Source: a virus. Taken from it: 24,136 nt of DNA. The notes beneath the pieces are model-generated. The model was not told where the DNA came from. It ran no database searches and worked only from the letters and a program-made list of their open reading frames with translations. The DNA lies in the IMG/VR virus record IMGVR_UViG_3300021959_000380, positions 1-24,136 of that record; one strand, written 5' to 3'. The position numbers were made by a program, and so were the translations under genes. This document shows, piece by piece, positions 1 through 6,245 of this stretch. The number at the start of each line of letters is the position of its first letter. Within the stretch, counting starts at the first letter, position 1.

Positions 1-770
1 TTACTTGAATCATTTATGTTTACTAATTTATAAATACTGTTTTTACAAAAAATAATTAAGTCTGCACGAAAAGGTCTAAGACCAATAACTTTATCGTCTA
101 GCTTAATACTTCCTGCTCCAGTACCTACAAAATCATCAGGAGCATCCGTGTGGCTGTAATAAATAGTATTAGGATTATTACTGTCTCCTGAAACTACTAA
201 GTGCCTATCGTGCATAGTACAAACTGTAGGATATACTGAACCAGAAACAGTCACTTCTTTTGCAAAATAAGTTCTAGTAGTTAAGGCTCCAGAGCCTGTC
301 ATTTTAAAATAGAAAGGCTTAGAAGAGGAGCCTTCATCTGTAATTATTAATTCTCCGTAATCACTATCTCCTTCATATAATGCAAAAGTACATTGGCCTT
401 GTCCTGTTCTAGCTAAAATACTTCTACCTATAAAAGTAGAATAGTTATCACCAGCGCTGTGTACAGAAGCTCTGTTAATTTGTAACCATGTTATACCATC
501 TAATGTAAAATAAACATTAGTTCCTGAAGTAGCTATCAAACCATCTGCATATACAAAAAGACCTAATATTGGTGAAGTTCCGTTAGGTCTTGTAGCATCA
601 TCTCCACCAAAAGCTGAAAAGCCATTAATTCTTCGGTAGCCTCCGTCTGAGTCTACTTCAAAATTTTCTAAGTCTGTTGCTAGTCCCGGCTGAGATAACA
701 TCTCAAATTGATTAAGGTTTGTGTTTAAACCTCCGCGACAAGAAACACCAAAGGGTAACGAAGCTGCCAT
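1..770 (-). CDS. Probable tail / DNA-stabilisation protein, beta-rich (3' end missing)
   Basis: The gene runs off the left edge; 256 codons are visible and no stop codon is reached. The start ATG shares a base with the stop of the upstream gene (TAATG), and AAGG lies 8 bases before it. The protein opens with a Gly/Asn-rich segment (GVSCRGGLNTNLNQFEM), then PGLATDLENFEVDSDGG followed by YRRINGF. After that come many short beta-strand-like repeats rich in G, T, Y and F (LFVYADGLIATSG, TWLQINRASVHSAG). This resembles phage stopper, tail-tube or packaged-DNA-stabilisation proteins with beta-propeller folds, which follow the adaptor gene in podoviruses. There are no membrane segments. The position at the end of the structural operon fits a tail component. 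The family call is inferred from pattern and position; a tail fibre is the main alternative. Confidence 0.55.
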   Translation of the reverse strand, partial: MAASLPFGVSCRGGLNTNLNQFEMLSQPGLATDLENFEVDSDGGYRRINGFSAFGGDDATRPNGTSPILGLFVYADGLIATSGTNVYFTLDGITWLQINRASVHSAGDNYSTFIGRSILARTGQGQCTFALYEGDSDYGELIITDEGSSSKPFYFKMTGSGALTTRTYFAKEVTVSGSVYPTVCTMHDRHLVVSGDSNNPNTIYYSHTDAPDDFVGTGAGSIKLDDKVIGLRPFRADLIIFCKNSIYKLVNINDSS

Positions 771-1540
771 TAAACAAACCTTATTCTATCGTCTTTAAAG
801 TATCCGGGTGCTGGCTCCATTAAGTTTAGCTTCATATTCTTAAGACCTTTTTTATAATCTTCATTTGAAAAAGCAGCAGCTTGTGGATTATCTTTAAATT
901 GATGTACATAATATCTAGCCCTATTAATTAAAACAGGAACATATAAATCTGGAAAAACTATCTCGTCAGTATAAGCACTTAAGGCCGTGGGTAAAGCATA
1001 GGCATAAAACCAAATTTTATATGCTTTATCAGGAATAGGGCTTAGGCCAAACTTACGATTATCAGGACTTTTAATAACTCTATCAGGAGTACCATAACTT
1101 TGAGTATCTGCATCATCGTTATTTTGACCAATCCTAAAATAATCTTTCCACTCTTCAATAGTTGTATATCTTAAATTTCTAGATGTGTAAGGAGAAGTTT
1201 CTCCTGAAACACCTATTGTAGTAAGTAAAAAGTTATCCCAATCAATATAACTGTAGTCAGTTGTTAAACTATCTGATGCAGGTTTAAGTTCATACCAGCG
1301 TGTGCCAGCTACAGTTTCAATATTTACATTTCCATAATTAGGGTCTGAGGTTCCGCTTTCTGCAACGGCTAAAAAAGGCCATTGTGCTTCTTCATTAACC
1401 ATGTCTAAATATGCTCGGTTAATAAGATCTTTAACATGACTTTGAATTCCTACAGACGTAGCAAAGTCTGCGCTGGTTAATTCAACTTCATTAATTTCAC
1501 GCAGAATTTCATTACACAATTGTAAATATGTAGTAGCCAT
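770..1540 (-). CDS. Head-tail adaptor-like structural protein
   Basis: This is a 256-residue soluble protein. The N-terminal half has the pattern LCNEILREINEVELTSADF, then INRAYLDMVNEEAQWPFL at about residues 41-58. That pattern is common in small podovirus adaptor or gp11-like proteins (tail tubular protein A in T7 terms), where helices pack against the portal ring. The second half has Tyr/Trp-rich strands (YSYIDWDNFLL, YTTIEEWKDYFRIG, YKIWFYAYALP) and a final helical stretch. It is translationally coupled: its ATG overlaps the stop of the 48-residue gene upstream, and its stop overlaps the next start. It has no strong Shine-Dalgarno of its own. It lies between the capsid gene and the beta-rich tail gene, the usual place for adaptor proteins. 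The exact family is not proven; another small connector or tail-completion protein is possible. Confidence 0.6.
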   Translation of the reverse strand: MATTYLQLCNEILREINEVELTSADFATSVGIQSHVKDLINRAYLDMVNEEAQWPFLAVAESGTSDPNYGNVNIETVAGTRWYELKPASDSLTTDYSYIDWDNFLLTTIGVSGETSPYTSRNLRYTTIEEWKDYFRIGQNNDDADTQSYGTPDRVIKSPDNRKFGLSPIPDKAYKIWFYAYALPTALSAYTDEIVFPDLYVPVLINRARYYVHQFKDNPQAAAFSNEDYKKGLKNMKLNLMEPAPGYFKDDRIRFV

Positions 1541-1686
1541 TATTTTTTATGAACCTTTTGTATTGGAAAGTCTACTGCTTTACTTGCACCTTTGTGTGGC
1601 TTAAAGCCGTCTTTAGGGTCTTTCATAATTTTGTAAGACTTACCGCTTTTCATCCAATGATAACCTTCAGGTGCAGGTACTTTCAT
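1540..1686 (-). CDS. 48-residue basic protein, unknown function
   Basis: This short reading frame fills the gap between two structural genes and is joined to both by TAATG overlaps. The product begins MKVPAPEGYHWMKSG and ends FPIQKVHKK; it has about 12 lysines in 48 residues, many aromatic or proline residues, no cysteine and no membrane segment. The upstream stop codon overlaps its start and its own stop overlaps the start of the adaptor gene, so translation is probably coupled, with no clear ribosome-binding site of its own. It may be a small virion or assembly protein. I do not recognise a named family. The perfect fit into the operon is the main evidence that it is real. Confidence 0.7.
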   Translation of the reverse strand: MKVPAPEGYHWMKSGKSYKIMKDPKDGFKPHKGASKAVDFPIQKVHKK

Positions 1687-2096
1687 TAGTAAGTCACGCT
1701 TTTATTTTTACCGGCTTTTGCACTACAAGCTTTTTCCATAGCAGCAATGTCAGCTTTACCACTTTTAGATTTTCCACCGTGAGCGTAACCGCCTCTAGGC
1801 TTTTCCATTTTCTTTTTCATATCGCTTTGCATGTTTTCTACCATAGTGCCGCCACCCATATAACCGCCTCTTTTATACATACTTCTCTCCTGATTAAAAA
1901 TAGAAGGTTTAGATTTTTCAAATAAAGCTACAGCGTTCCACATTGTTGGTTTACCATAGTTTGGTCGCTTATCCATTTTAATTTTATTGTCAAATAAACG
2001 CATAGTAGCCTCCTCACGCTTTATACCGCCAGACATCATTATACTTCTTCCTGTATACTTATTAGGTACATAACCTTTTTTTGGAACTTTATTCAT
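1686..2096 (-). CDS. Gly/Lys-rich structural-operon protein with nested in-frame starts
   Basis: The frame encodes 136 residues, very basic and rich in Gly, Met and Lys, especially at the C-terminus (MYKRGGYMGGGTMVENMQ, then YAHGGKSKSGK). No family is recognised. The first ATG overlaps the upstream stop and is preceded only by a weak GGAA. Two further ATG codons in the same frame have much better sites: GGAGG 5 bases before the ATG at 2003 (105-residue product) and AGGAG before the ATG at 1880 (64-residue product). The residues before each (KREEAT and NQERS) are simply the translation of those Shine-Dalgarno sequences. The locus may therefore make two or three nested proteins, or be a fusion of formerly separate small genes. 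A low-complexity virion protein is plausible. Confidence 0.6.
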   Translation of the reverse strand: MNKVPKKGYVPNKYTGRSIMMSGGIKREEATMRLFDNKIKMDKRPNYGKPTMWNAVALFEKSKPSIFNQERSMYKRGGYMGGGTMVENMQSDMKKKMEKPRGGYAHGGKSKSGKADIAAMEKACSAKAGKNKSVTY

Positions 2097-2284
2097 TAAT
2101 CTTGTTCCATACTAAAAGTTTTAGAAGTTTCTCTAGCTATTTCTAATTCATTCTTATTACCAAAGATACGATCATAATTTTCCTGATACTTATCCTTATC
2201 AAAACCCTTACGAAAACGACTATCCTTAGATACAATCGCTTTTCTAAACATTACTGGATTTTCATTATTACCTATCTGTGGCAT
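2096..2284 (-). CDS. 62-residue hypothetical protein
   Basis: This is a small charged protein (MPQIGNNENPVMFRKAIVSK at the start, ERETSK-like charged helix near the end). It has no cysteine, no membrane segment and no recognised family. AAGGA lies 7 bases before the ATG, a good ribosome-binding site. It is the first gene after the terminator that follows the capsid gene, so it is expressed by read-through or by a promoter I could not identify. Its stop overlaps the next start (TAATG), showing it belongs to the same translational unit as the downstream small genes. The role is unknown; it is probably virion or assembly related by position. Confidence 0.6.
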   Translation of the reverse strand: MPQIGNNENPVMFRKAIVSKDSRFRKGFDKDKYQENYDRIFGNKNELEIARETSKTFSMEQD

Positions 2285-2299
2285 ACTAAATTCCTTTGT

Positions 2300-2328
2300 A
2301 AAAAAAGATTGGGGGCTTTTACACCCCC
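2300..2328 (-). terminator. Rho-independent terminator after the capsid gene
   Basis: On the minus strand a G5/C5 stem with an 8-base loop (arms at 2328-2324 and 2315-2311) is followed by AATC and seven T's. It starts 8 bases after the major capsid stop codon and ends just before the ribosome-binding site of the next gene. This probably makes a partial terminator that keeps capsid transcripts more abundant than those of the downstream tail genes. The stem is short, so efficiency is uncertain. Confidence 0.75.
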
Positions 2329-2335
2329 GTTCTTA

Positions 2336-3325
2336 TTAGTCGATTCCGTAGAAAGCTGAAACCAGAGCCTCTGGTCGCAGTACTTTGGCACCGTATACGT
2401 GAAGACCACGCACGATATCACCAAAGCTATCCGGGTCACGAATTACTTCAGTGCTGGTAATCGTCTGAGCCGTAGCTGTAGAAGACATATGACCAGCAAG
2501 ACATTGACCTGCAGCGTTAGAAGTTGCAGCAATGTTGTTAGTTTTGTACATGTCAAAACCACGAAGCTTACCAGAGCTTACCAAGCCATTACGGATGGAA
2601 CCCTGACCAGCGTTGTAGTCAACTGACAAGAGCTTAGAAGAACTTTGTACAAGTACTTCATAGAACTCAGGATTAGCCAAGAACCAACGACCTTCTTCAG
2701 GAACATTAGCTTCGTCAAGAAGACGGGCCATGTGAGAAAGAACGTCGATAGGGTCATGCTCACTAGTACCGAAACCGATGTCCAAGTTACCAGTACCGTC
2801 AAAGGTGCCAGCAGCAAGGTCAGTTGCGCTATCAGAACCAAGGATGTGGTTCGGGCTTGAAGCAGAAACACCAGCGATCATAGTAGCAATTACGCCTTCG
2901 TCAAAAGCATCACGCAAAGCGTAAGCTGCTGAAGAGGTTGCTACATCGCGGAAGTTTACGTGCGACATGTTTGTTTCAATATCATCAACGATGAACTTAA
3001 ATGCGTTAGCAGTATCAACAACAAGACTAACTTCTTGGTCGGTCAAAGCTGTTTTAGTGATATCTGCACCACGCTCATACTGATAAACAGTGATGACAGG
3101 TTCTTTGATGATTCGTACAGTGTCACCATAGCCAGAAATCTCACCAGCGTAATCGGTATTCGTAATAGCTTCTGCTACTGACGACTTCCGAAAGAAGTTG
3201 AGTACTTGCTTTGAATATACTTTTGGTAGGAAAAACGAGTTAGTTTGTCCTGATACTGAGTTACCAAAGTTACCATCGGTATCTGTACTTTGCTCAAATA
3301 GAGCGTCTGATTGGTTATAAGCCAT
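2336..3325 (-). CDS. Major capsid protein (HK97-fold type)
   Basis: This 329-residue protein is directly downstream of the scaffold gene and directly upstream of a terminator, the classic place of the major capsid gene. The sequence has the features of podovirus capsid proteins: a flexible polar N-terminal arm (about residues 1-28), FFLPKVYSKQVLNFFRKSSV, then YGDTVRIIKEPVITVYQYER (an E-loop-like strand region), and a helical domain with RDVATSSAAYALRDAFDEG near residues 125-143. The C-terminal part includes EEGRWFLANPEFYEVL and RGLHVYGAKVLRPEALV. Its bases are noticeably less AT-rich than the neighbouring small genes, as expected for a highly expressed gene. AGGAG lies 9 bases before the ATG. 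The fold is inferred from family resemblance. Confidence 0.9.
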   Translation of the reverse strand: MAYNQSDALFEQSTDTDGNFGNSVSGQTNSFFLPKVYSKQVLNFFRKSSVAEAITNTDYAGEISGYGDTVRIIKEPVITVYQYERGADITKTALTDQEVSLVVDTANAFKFIVDDIETNMSHVNFRDVATSSAAYALRDAFDEGVIATMIAGVSASSPNHILGSDSATDLAAGTFDGTGNLDIGFGTSEHDPIDVLSHMARLLDEANVPEEGRWFLANPEFYEVLVQSSSKLLSVDYNAGQGSIRNGLVSSGKLRGFDMYKTNNIAATSNAAGQCLAGHMSSTATAQTITSTEVIRDPDSFGDIVRGLHVYGAKVLRPEALVSAFYGID

Positions 3326-3351
3326 GTTATATTACTCCTAAGTAGAAAAGA

Positions 3352-4209
3352 TTATCCTCTACGAACTCTTCCCTCTTCCATAGCAAGTTTGATTTCATCT
3401 TCGACTCTATCAAATTGATCAAGGGACATTTTCGCAATTTCACTTTCTGTCCAGATCTTAGCTTCCTTAGCATCTACATTGGTTGTTTTGGTAGATACCA
3501 TATCTGCTGCAGAACCTGTCTGCTGACGAGCTGAACGTCTTTTTCGAGTACTTTGTCCTTTACCAGTTTCTAACTTATAAAGATCTAACGCTTTAACAGC
3601 TAAAGTAACATTATTAGGATTATTATAAATCCAATCTTGTATTTGCTCAGGTTGTTCTTTAGCCCAGTCATGAAAGTTATCGTCTCCTCTGATATCATCA
3701 AAGTCAGGATGTCTTTCTTGAAGAGCTGCTTCAGCTTCCCGCGCTGCAATTTCTGCTTCTCGTTGTTCAATAACAGAAAGCTTAGATCGCAAGGCTTCTA
3801 CTTCTTGCTGACTCCTCATATGAGCTACAGTTTCTACTGTGTCATACAGATCAGGGTATTCTTCTCTAAAACGATCTAGGTCTTCTTGAGACTTAGGAGC
3901 TTGATATACAGGTTCGGCTGCTCTAGCCTGTTCCATAAGTTCTTGCTCTTTACGTTTAAATTCAGAAAGTTTCTGATCATAATGTTTCTTTAAATCGTCA
4001 TAACGCTTTTTATAGTTAGTGTTTGGTTCATCCTCAGTAGAAGGGGCCTTTCTTCGGGTAGCCTTCTGCTGTTGAGGTTCTTCATCTTCTTCCGGGTAAT
4101 ACAAGCTTTCTGCAGCACTTAAAGATTTTTTCCTTTCTTGTGTGTGCCAAGGTTTACGTGCATTATATGGATTTGCGACTTCTTCCTCTTCGTATGCCTG
4201 TTCGGACAT
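3352..4209 (-). CDS. Scaffolding protein (capsid assembly)
   Basis: The product is 285 residues from the ATG at 4209, which has AGGAG 7 bases upstream; a longer frame from a TTG at 4260 has no ribosome-binding site and is rejected. It is highly charged and almost wholly helical. Residues about 60-165 form a coiled-coil-like stretch rich in K, E, R and Q (KKRYDDLKKHYDQKLSEF, then LRSKLSVIEQREAEIAAREA), followed by a conserved-looking FDDIRGDDNFHDWAKEQPEQ segment and a basic C-terminal region (TRKRRSARQQ). No cysteine is present. A charged coiled-coil protein between portal and major capsid is the usual scaffolding protein, which guides prohead assembly and then leaves. The C-terminal basic and helical end would be expected to touch the capsid protein. 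Confidence 0.85.
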   Translation of the reverse strand: MSEQAYEEEEVANPYNARKPWHTQERKKSLSAAESLYYPEEDEEPQQQKATRRKAPSTEDEPNTNYKKRYDDLKKHYDQKLSEFKRKEQELMEQARAAEPVYQAPKSQEDLDRFREEYPDLYDTVETVAHMRSQQEVEALRSKLSVIEQREAEIAAREAEAALQERHPDFDDIRGDDNFHDWAKEQPEQIQDWIYNNPNNVTLAVKALDLYKLETGKGQSTRKRRSARQQTGSAADMVSTKTTNVDAKEAKIWTESEIAKMSLDQFDRVEDEIKLAMEEGRVRRG

Positions 4210-4227
4210 GGTACTCTCCTTTTCTAC

Positions 4228-4299
4228 GGGGCTTGTTTCTTGCAAGGTAGCCAATTTCAAACGTCTTTAAAATCTGGGGCTTGATACTACAAGGTAGCC
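4228..4299 (-). repeat. Tandem pair of a 24-base element in the scaffold 5' leader
   Basis: Two copies lie in the 97-base gap before the scaffold gene, at 4299-4276 and 4252-4228 (minus strand). Each reads GGCTACCTTG, then 6 or 7 variable bases, then CAAGCCCC. Within each copy CTTG can pair with CAAG, with GG and CC closing outside a bulge, so a small hairpin is possible. The copies are about 47 bases apart. They may be protein-binding sites, RNA stem-loops controlling the scaffold-capsid transcript, or phage promoters; the sequence does not decide. Confidence 0.6.
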
Positions 4300-4306
4300 G
4301 TACTAT

Positions 4307-6022
4307 TTATCGCCTAAGGCTAGGAACCTGATTAGACATTAACATAGACTTATTAACTTCGTCATCTGTTGATCTAAGCTGGCCCATAGCTTCAAGCTCC
4401 TTTTCGGGGTCTTTAGGCATTCCTAAAAGACCTCCTAGTTGGAAACCTCCACGGGCTTCCCCACCATCTGCCATTCGTTCTGCATCATCCATCATCATCT
4501 GAAGATTATCTGCACCGATTTGGTCAGTGGCTTTTCTGGTAATAACAAACTCTCCGTCGCTTAAACGCGCAGGGATTGAGTCTGATACACCTGTTCCGGG
4601 GCCTTCTACCTCTCCAGCCCCAGAAAACTCTGATGCAGTCGTTACGACCTTATCAAAGATTTCACTGAGCTTTGGATCTGATTCCAAAGCCCCTATTAAG
4701 TATTCTTGTTCTGTTATATCTAAAGATTCATCGAGTACAAAGTCCATGTAATTTTCTTCCATTTGTTCATCTGGAAGTTGGGATTCTGCTGCGTTTGCTT
4801 GTTCTTCTGGTGTATAAGTATCTTCAGGTGCAACAAGCATTGAACCTTCTGCTTTTTTAACTCTTCCAAAAATAATCTGTCTCATTTCTTTTTGATCTTG
4901 GGGCGAAACAGTTTGTTGAATAGCTTGCATAACTGTTGATTTATCAGCCCCTTTAAGAAACATAATAGAGTCTTGTTGGCTCTTTGATGTAGGATCTTGA
5001 GCATCTGTAACTTTATTTATGATGATGGCTTTCTCAGCTTCTTTTGCTTTACCTTCACCGCCCAGCATAGATCCTTCTGCTTTTTTAATTCTTGGTCCTA
5101 ATTCAGGAATAAAATCTTCAAAAGCTGCATAGTCATCTTCTGATAGACTATCTGTAAACTTTCTTAAGTCTTTTGCACTTAATGAATTCATATAGTCTTC
5201 AATATCATCAATGTCATCAAAGTACTGAAGATTTTCTGCTACATCTTCAGGAGTCATTCCTTCAATAGCAGCCGTATTGTATTCCATCATTTCAGATTCA
5301 AAATCATCAGCAGCGCCTAACTTAGCTCTAGATTTTGCAGGAAGAACTTCTAATACTTTATTGAATTCATCATCAGATAGTTCATCTAACATATAAGGAT
5401 TAGATTCAACTTCTTGCATAATTATTCTTTGTTGTTCTTCACCTTTTATAGTTTTATCTTTTAATTTTTTAGCAACTTCAGGAGCTTCTTTAGCTAACTT
5501 AACAGCCATAAAGTCTGCTACTTCGCTAATAATTTTACCACCTAAACCTTTTTTCTCACGGCCTTTAGATTTTTTTTCTTTAGTATTATAAGCCCTGCCT
5601 TCAAACTCAAAGAAAGAGGCTCCTGCTTTTTTAGCTTCTTTTTGCATTTCTCTAAACGCTTTTGCAGATTCTGAGTCTTTTTTATAAACAGGATAATCTT
5701 CTGGGTTTATTCTTTCATCTATAATTTTAAGTTCTATATCATCAGCTTTTGCTTTTTCTATAACAGAAGGTAGTTCTTTATTAGAAATAGTATATATAAG
5801 ACCACCAACTCCTACTGTTGTCGCAGAACCAACTGCTGCGCCTTTTGCTTGGCCTTTAGCGTATTCAGAAGTTTGTTGAGCAGCTTTTTTAATTTGTTCC
5901 TGACCTAAGTTTCTAGGTTTTAAAACTTTAGAGGCAAACTGGCCTACTGTTCTAAGTAACAGTGGTACACCTCCTAAAACATATTCTGTACGTTCTGGTG
6001 GGTTTAACATACTTTTAGGCAT
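4307..6022 (-). CDS. Large structural-operon protein with SDSIPA motif, function unknown
   Basis: This 571-residue acidic protein lies between portal and scaffold. Residues 1-45 contain VLGGVPLLLRTVGQFASKVL; residues about 60-79 form a Gly/Ala-rich hydrophobic stretch that could be a membrane or amphipathic segment. The middle (about 200-310) is acidic and repetitive (MLDELSDDEFNKVLEVLP, LSAKDLRKFTDSLSEDDY). Near residues 474-492 is GPGTGVSDSIPARLSDGEF, a motif I recall from many phage virion-associated proteins of unknown function. The peptide KKAEGSML occurs twice, ending at residues 320 and 396. Both copies encode a ribosome-binding site plus in-frame ATG (see findings). GGAGAG lies 5 bases before the ATG at 6022. 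It could be an internal virion protein. It is not recognised further. Confidence 0.65.
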   Translation of the reverse strand: MPKSMLNPPERTEYVLGGVPLLLRTVGQFASKVLKPRNLGQEQIKKAAQQTSEYAKGQAKGAAVGSATTVGVGGLIYTISNKELPSVIEKAKADDIELKIIDERINPEDYPVYKKDSESAKAFREMQKEAKKAGASFFEFEGRAYNTKEKKSKGREKKGLGGKIISEVADFMAVKLAKEAPEVAKKLKDKTIKGEEQQRIIMQEVESNPYMLDELSDDEFNKVLEVLPAKSRAKLGAADDFESEMMEYNTAAIEGMTPEDVAENLQYFDDIDDIEDYMNSLSAKDLRKFTDSLSEDDYAAFEDFIPELGPRIKKAEGSMLGGEGKAKEAEKAIIINKVTDAQDPTSKSQQDSIMFLKGADKSTVMQAIQQTVSPQDQKEMRQIIFGRVKKAEGSMLVAPEDTYTPEEQANAAESQLPDEQMEENYMDFVLDESLDITEQEYLIGALESDPKLSEIFDKVVTTASEFSGAGEVEGPGTGVSDSIPARLSDGEFVITRKATDQIGADNLQMMMDDAERMADGGEARGGFQLGGLLGMPKDPEKELEAMGQLRSTDDEVNKSMLMSNQVPSLRR

Positions 6023-6245
6023 CTTTTCTCTCCAATTCTGCTTTCACGTTATCCTTCAACTGCTCTAGGCGTTCCAGAGAATTCAGCCTCCCCTGACTGC
6101 GGTACAGCTCCAGTTCCGATGTTGCCACCGCCAGTACCCGTAACTCCAGTGTCTTGGCCTTCTGGAGGTACTCCTTCAGGGCCTCCCATGCCTCCGGGTT
6201 GTTCACTACCGGGGCCAGCTTCCGGGCCAGTTGCTTGTCCAACAT
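6015..6245 (-). CDS. 76-residue helical protein overprinted on the portal 3' end
   Basis: The frame begins inside the portal gene, in a different frame, overlaps its last 197 bases, and ends 8 bases into the next gene. The product (start MLDKQLARKLAPVVNNPEAW) is a well-formed amphipathic or coiled-coil helix pair with regular Leu/Ala/Glu spacing (YLQKAKTLELRVLAVATSEL, LERLEQLKDNVKAELERK). That is not expected from a chance frame. AGGA lies 10 bases upstream of its ATG. The Shine-Dalgarno of the downstream gene is inside this frame, so translation of the two is probably coupled. Over the same bases the portal frame encodes only a Gly/Pro/Glu-rich tail. I recall similar short helical proteins of the form 'LAxxLAPVxxxxxAWxAL' in this place in related podoviruses, but cannot verify this here. 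Confidence 0.75.
   Translation of the reverse strand: MLDKQLARKLAPVVNNPEAWEALKEYLQKAKTLELRVLAVATSELELYRSQGRLNSLERLEQLKDNVKAELERKDA

Noticed and set aside
2578-2871. Minus-strand 97-residue frame and several plus-strand frames across the capsid gene
   Set aside because: They are other-frame shadows of the capsid gene: hydrophobic, low-complexity products, no ribosome-binding sites, and no fit to the operon.
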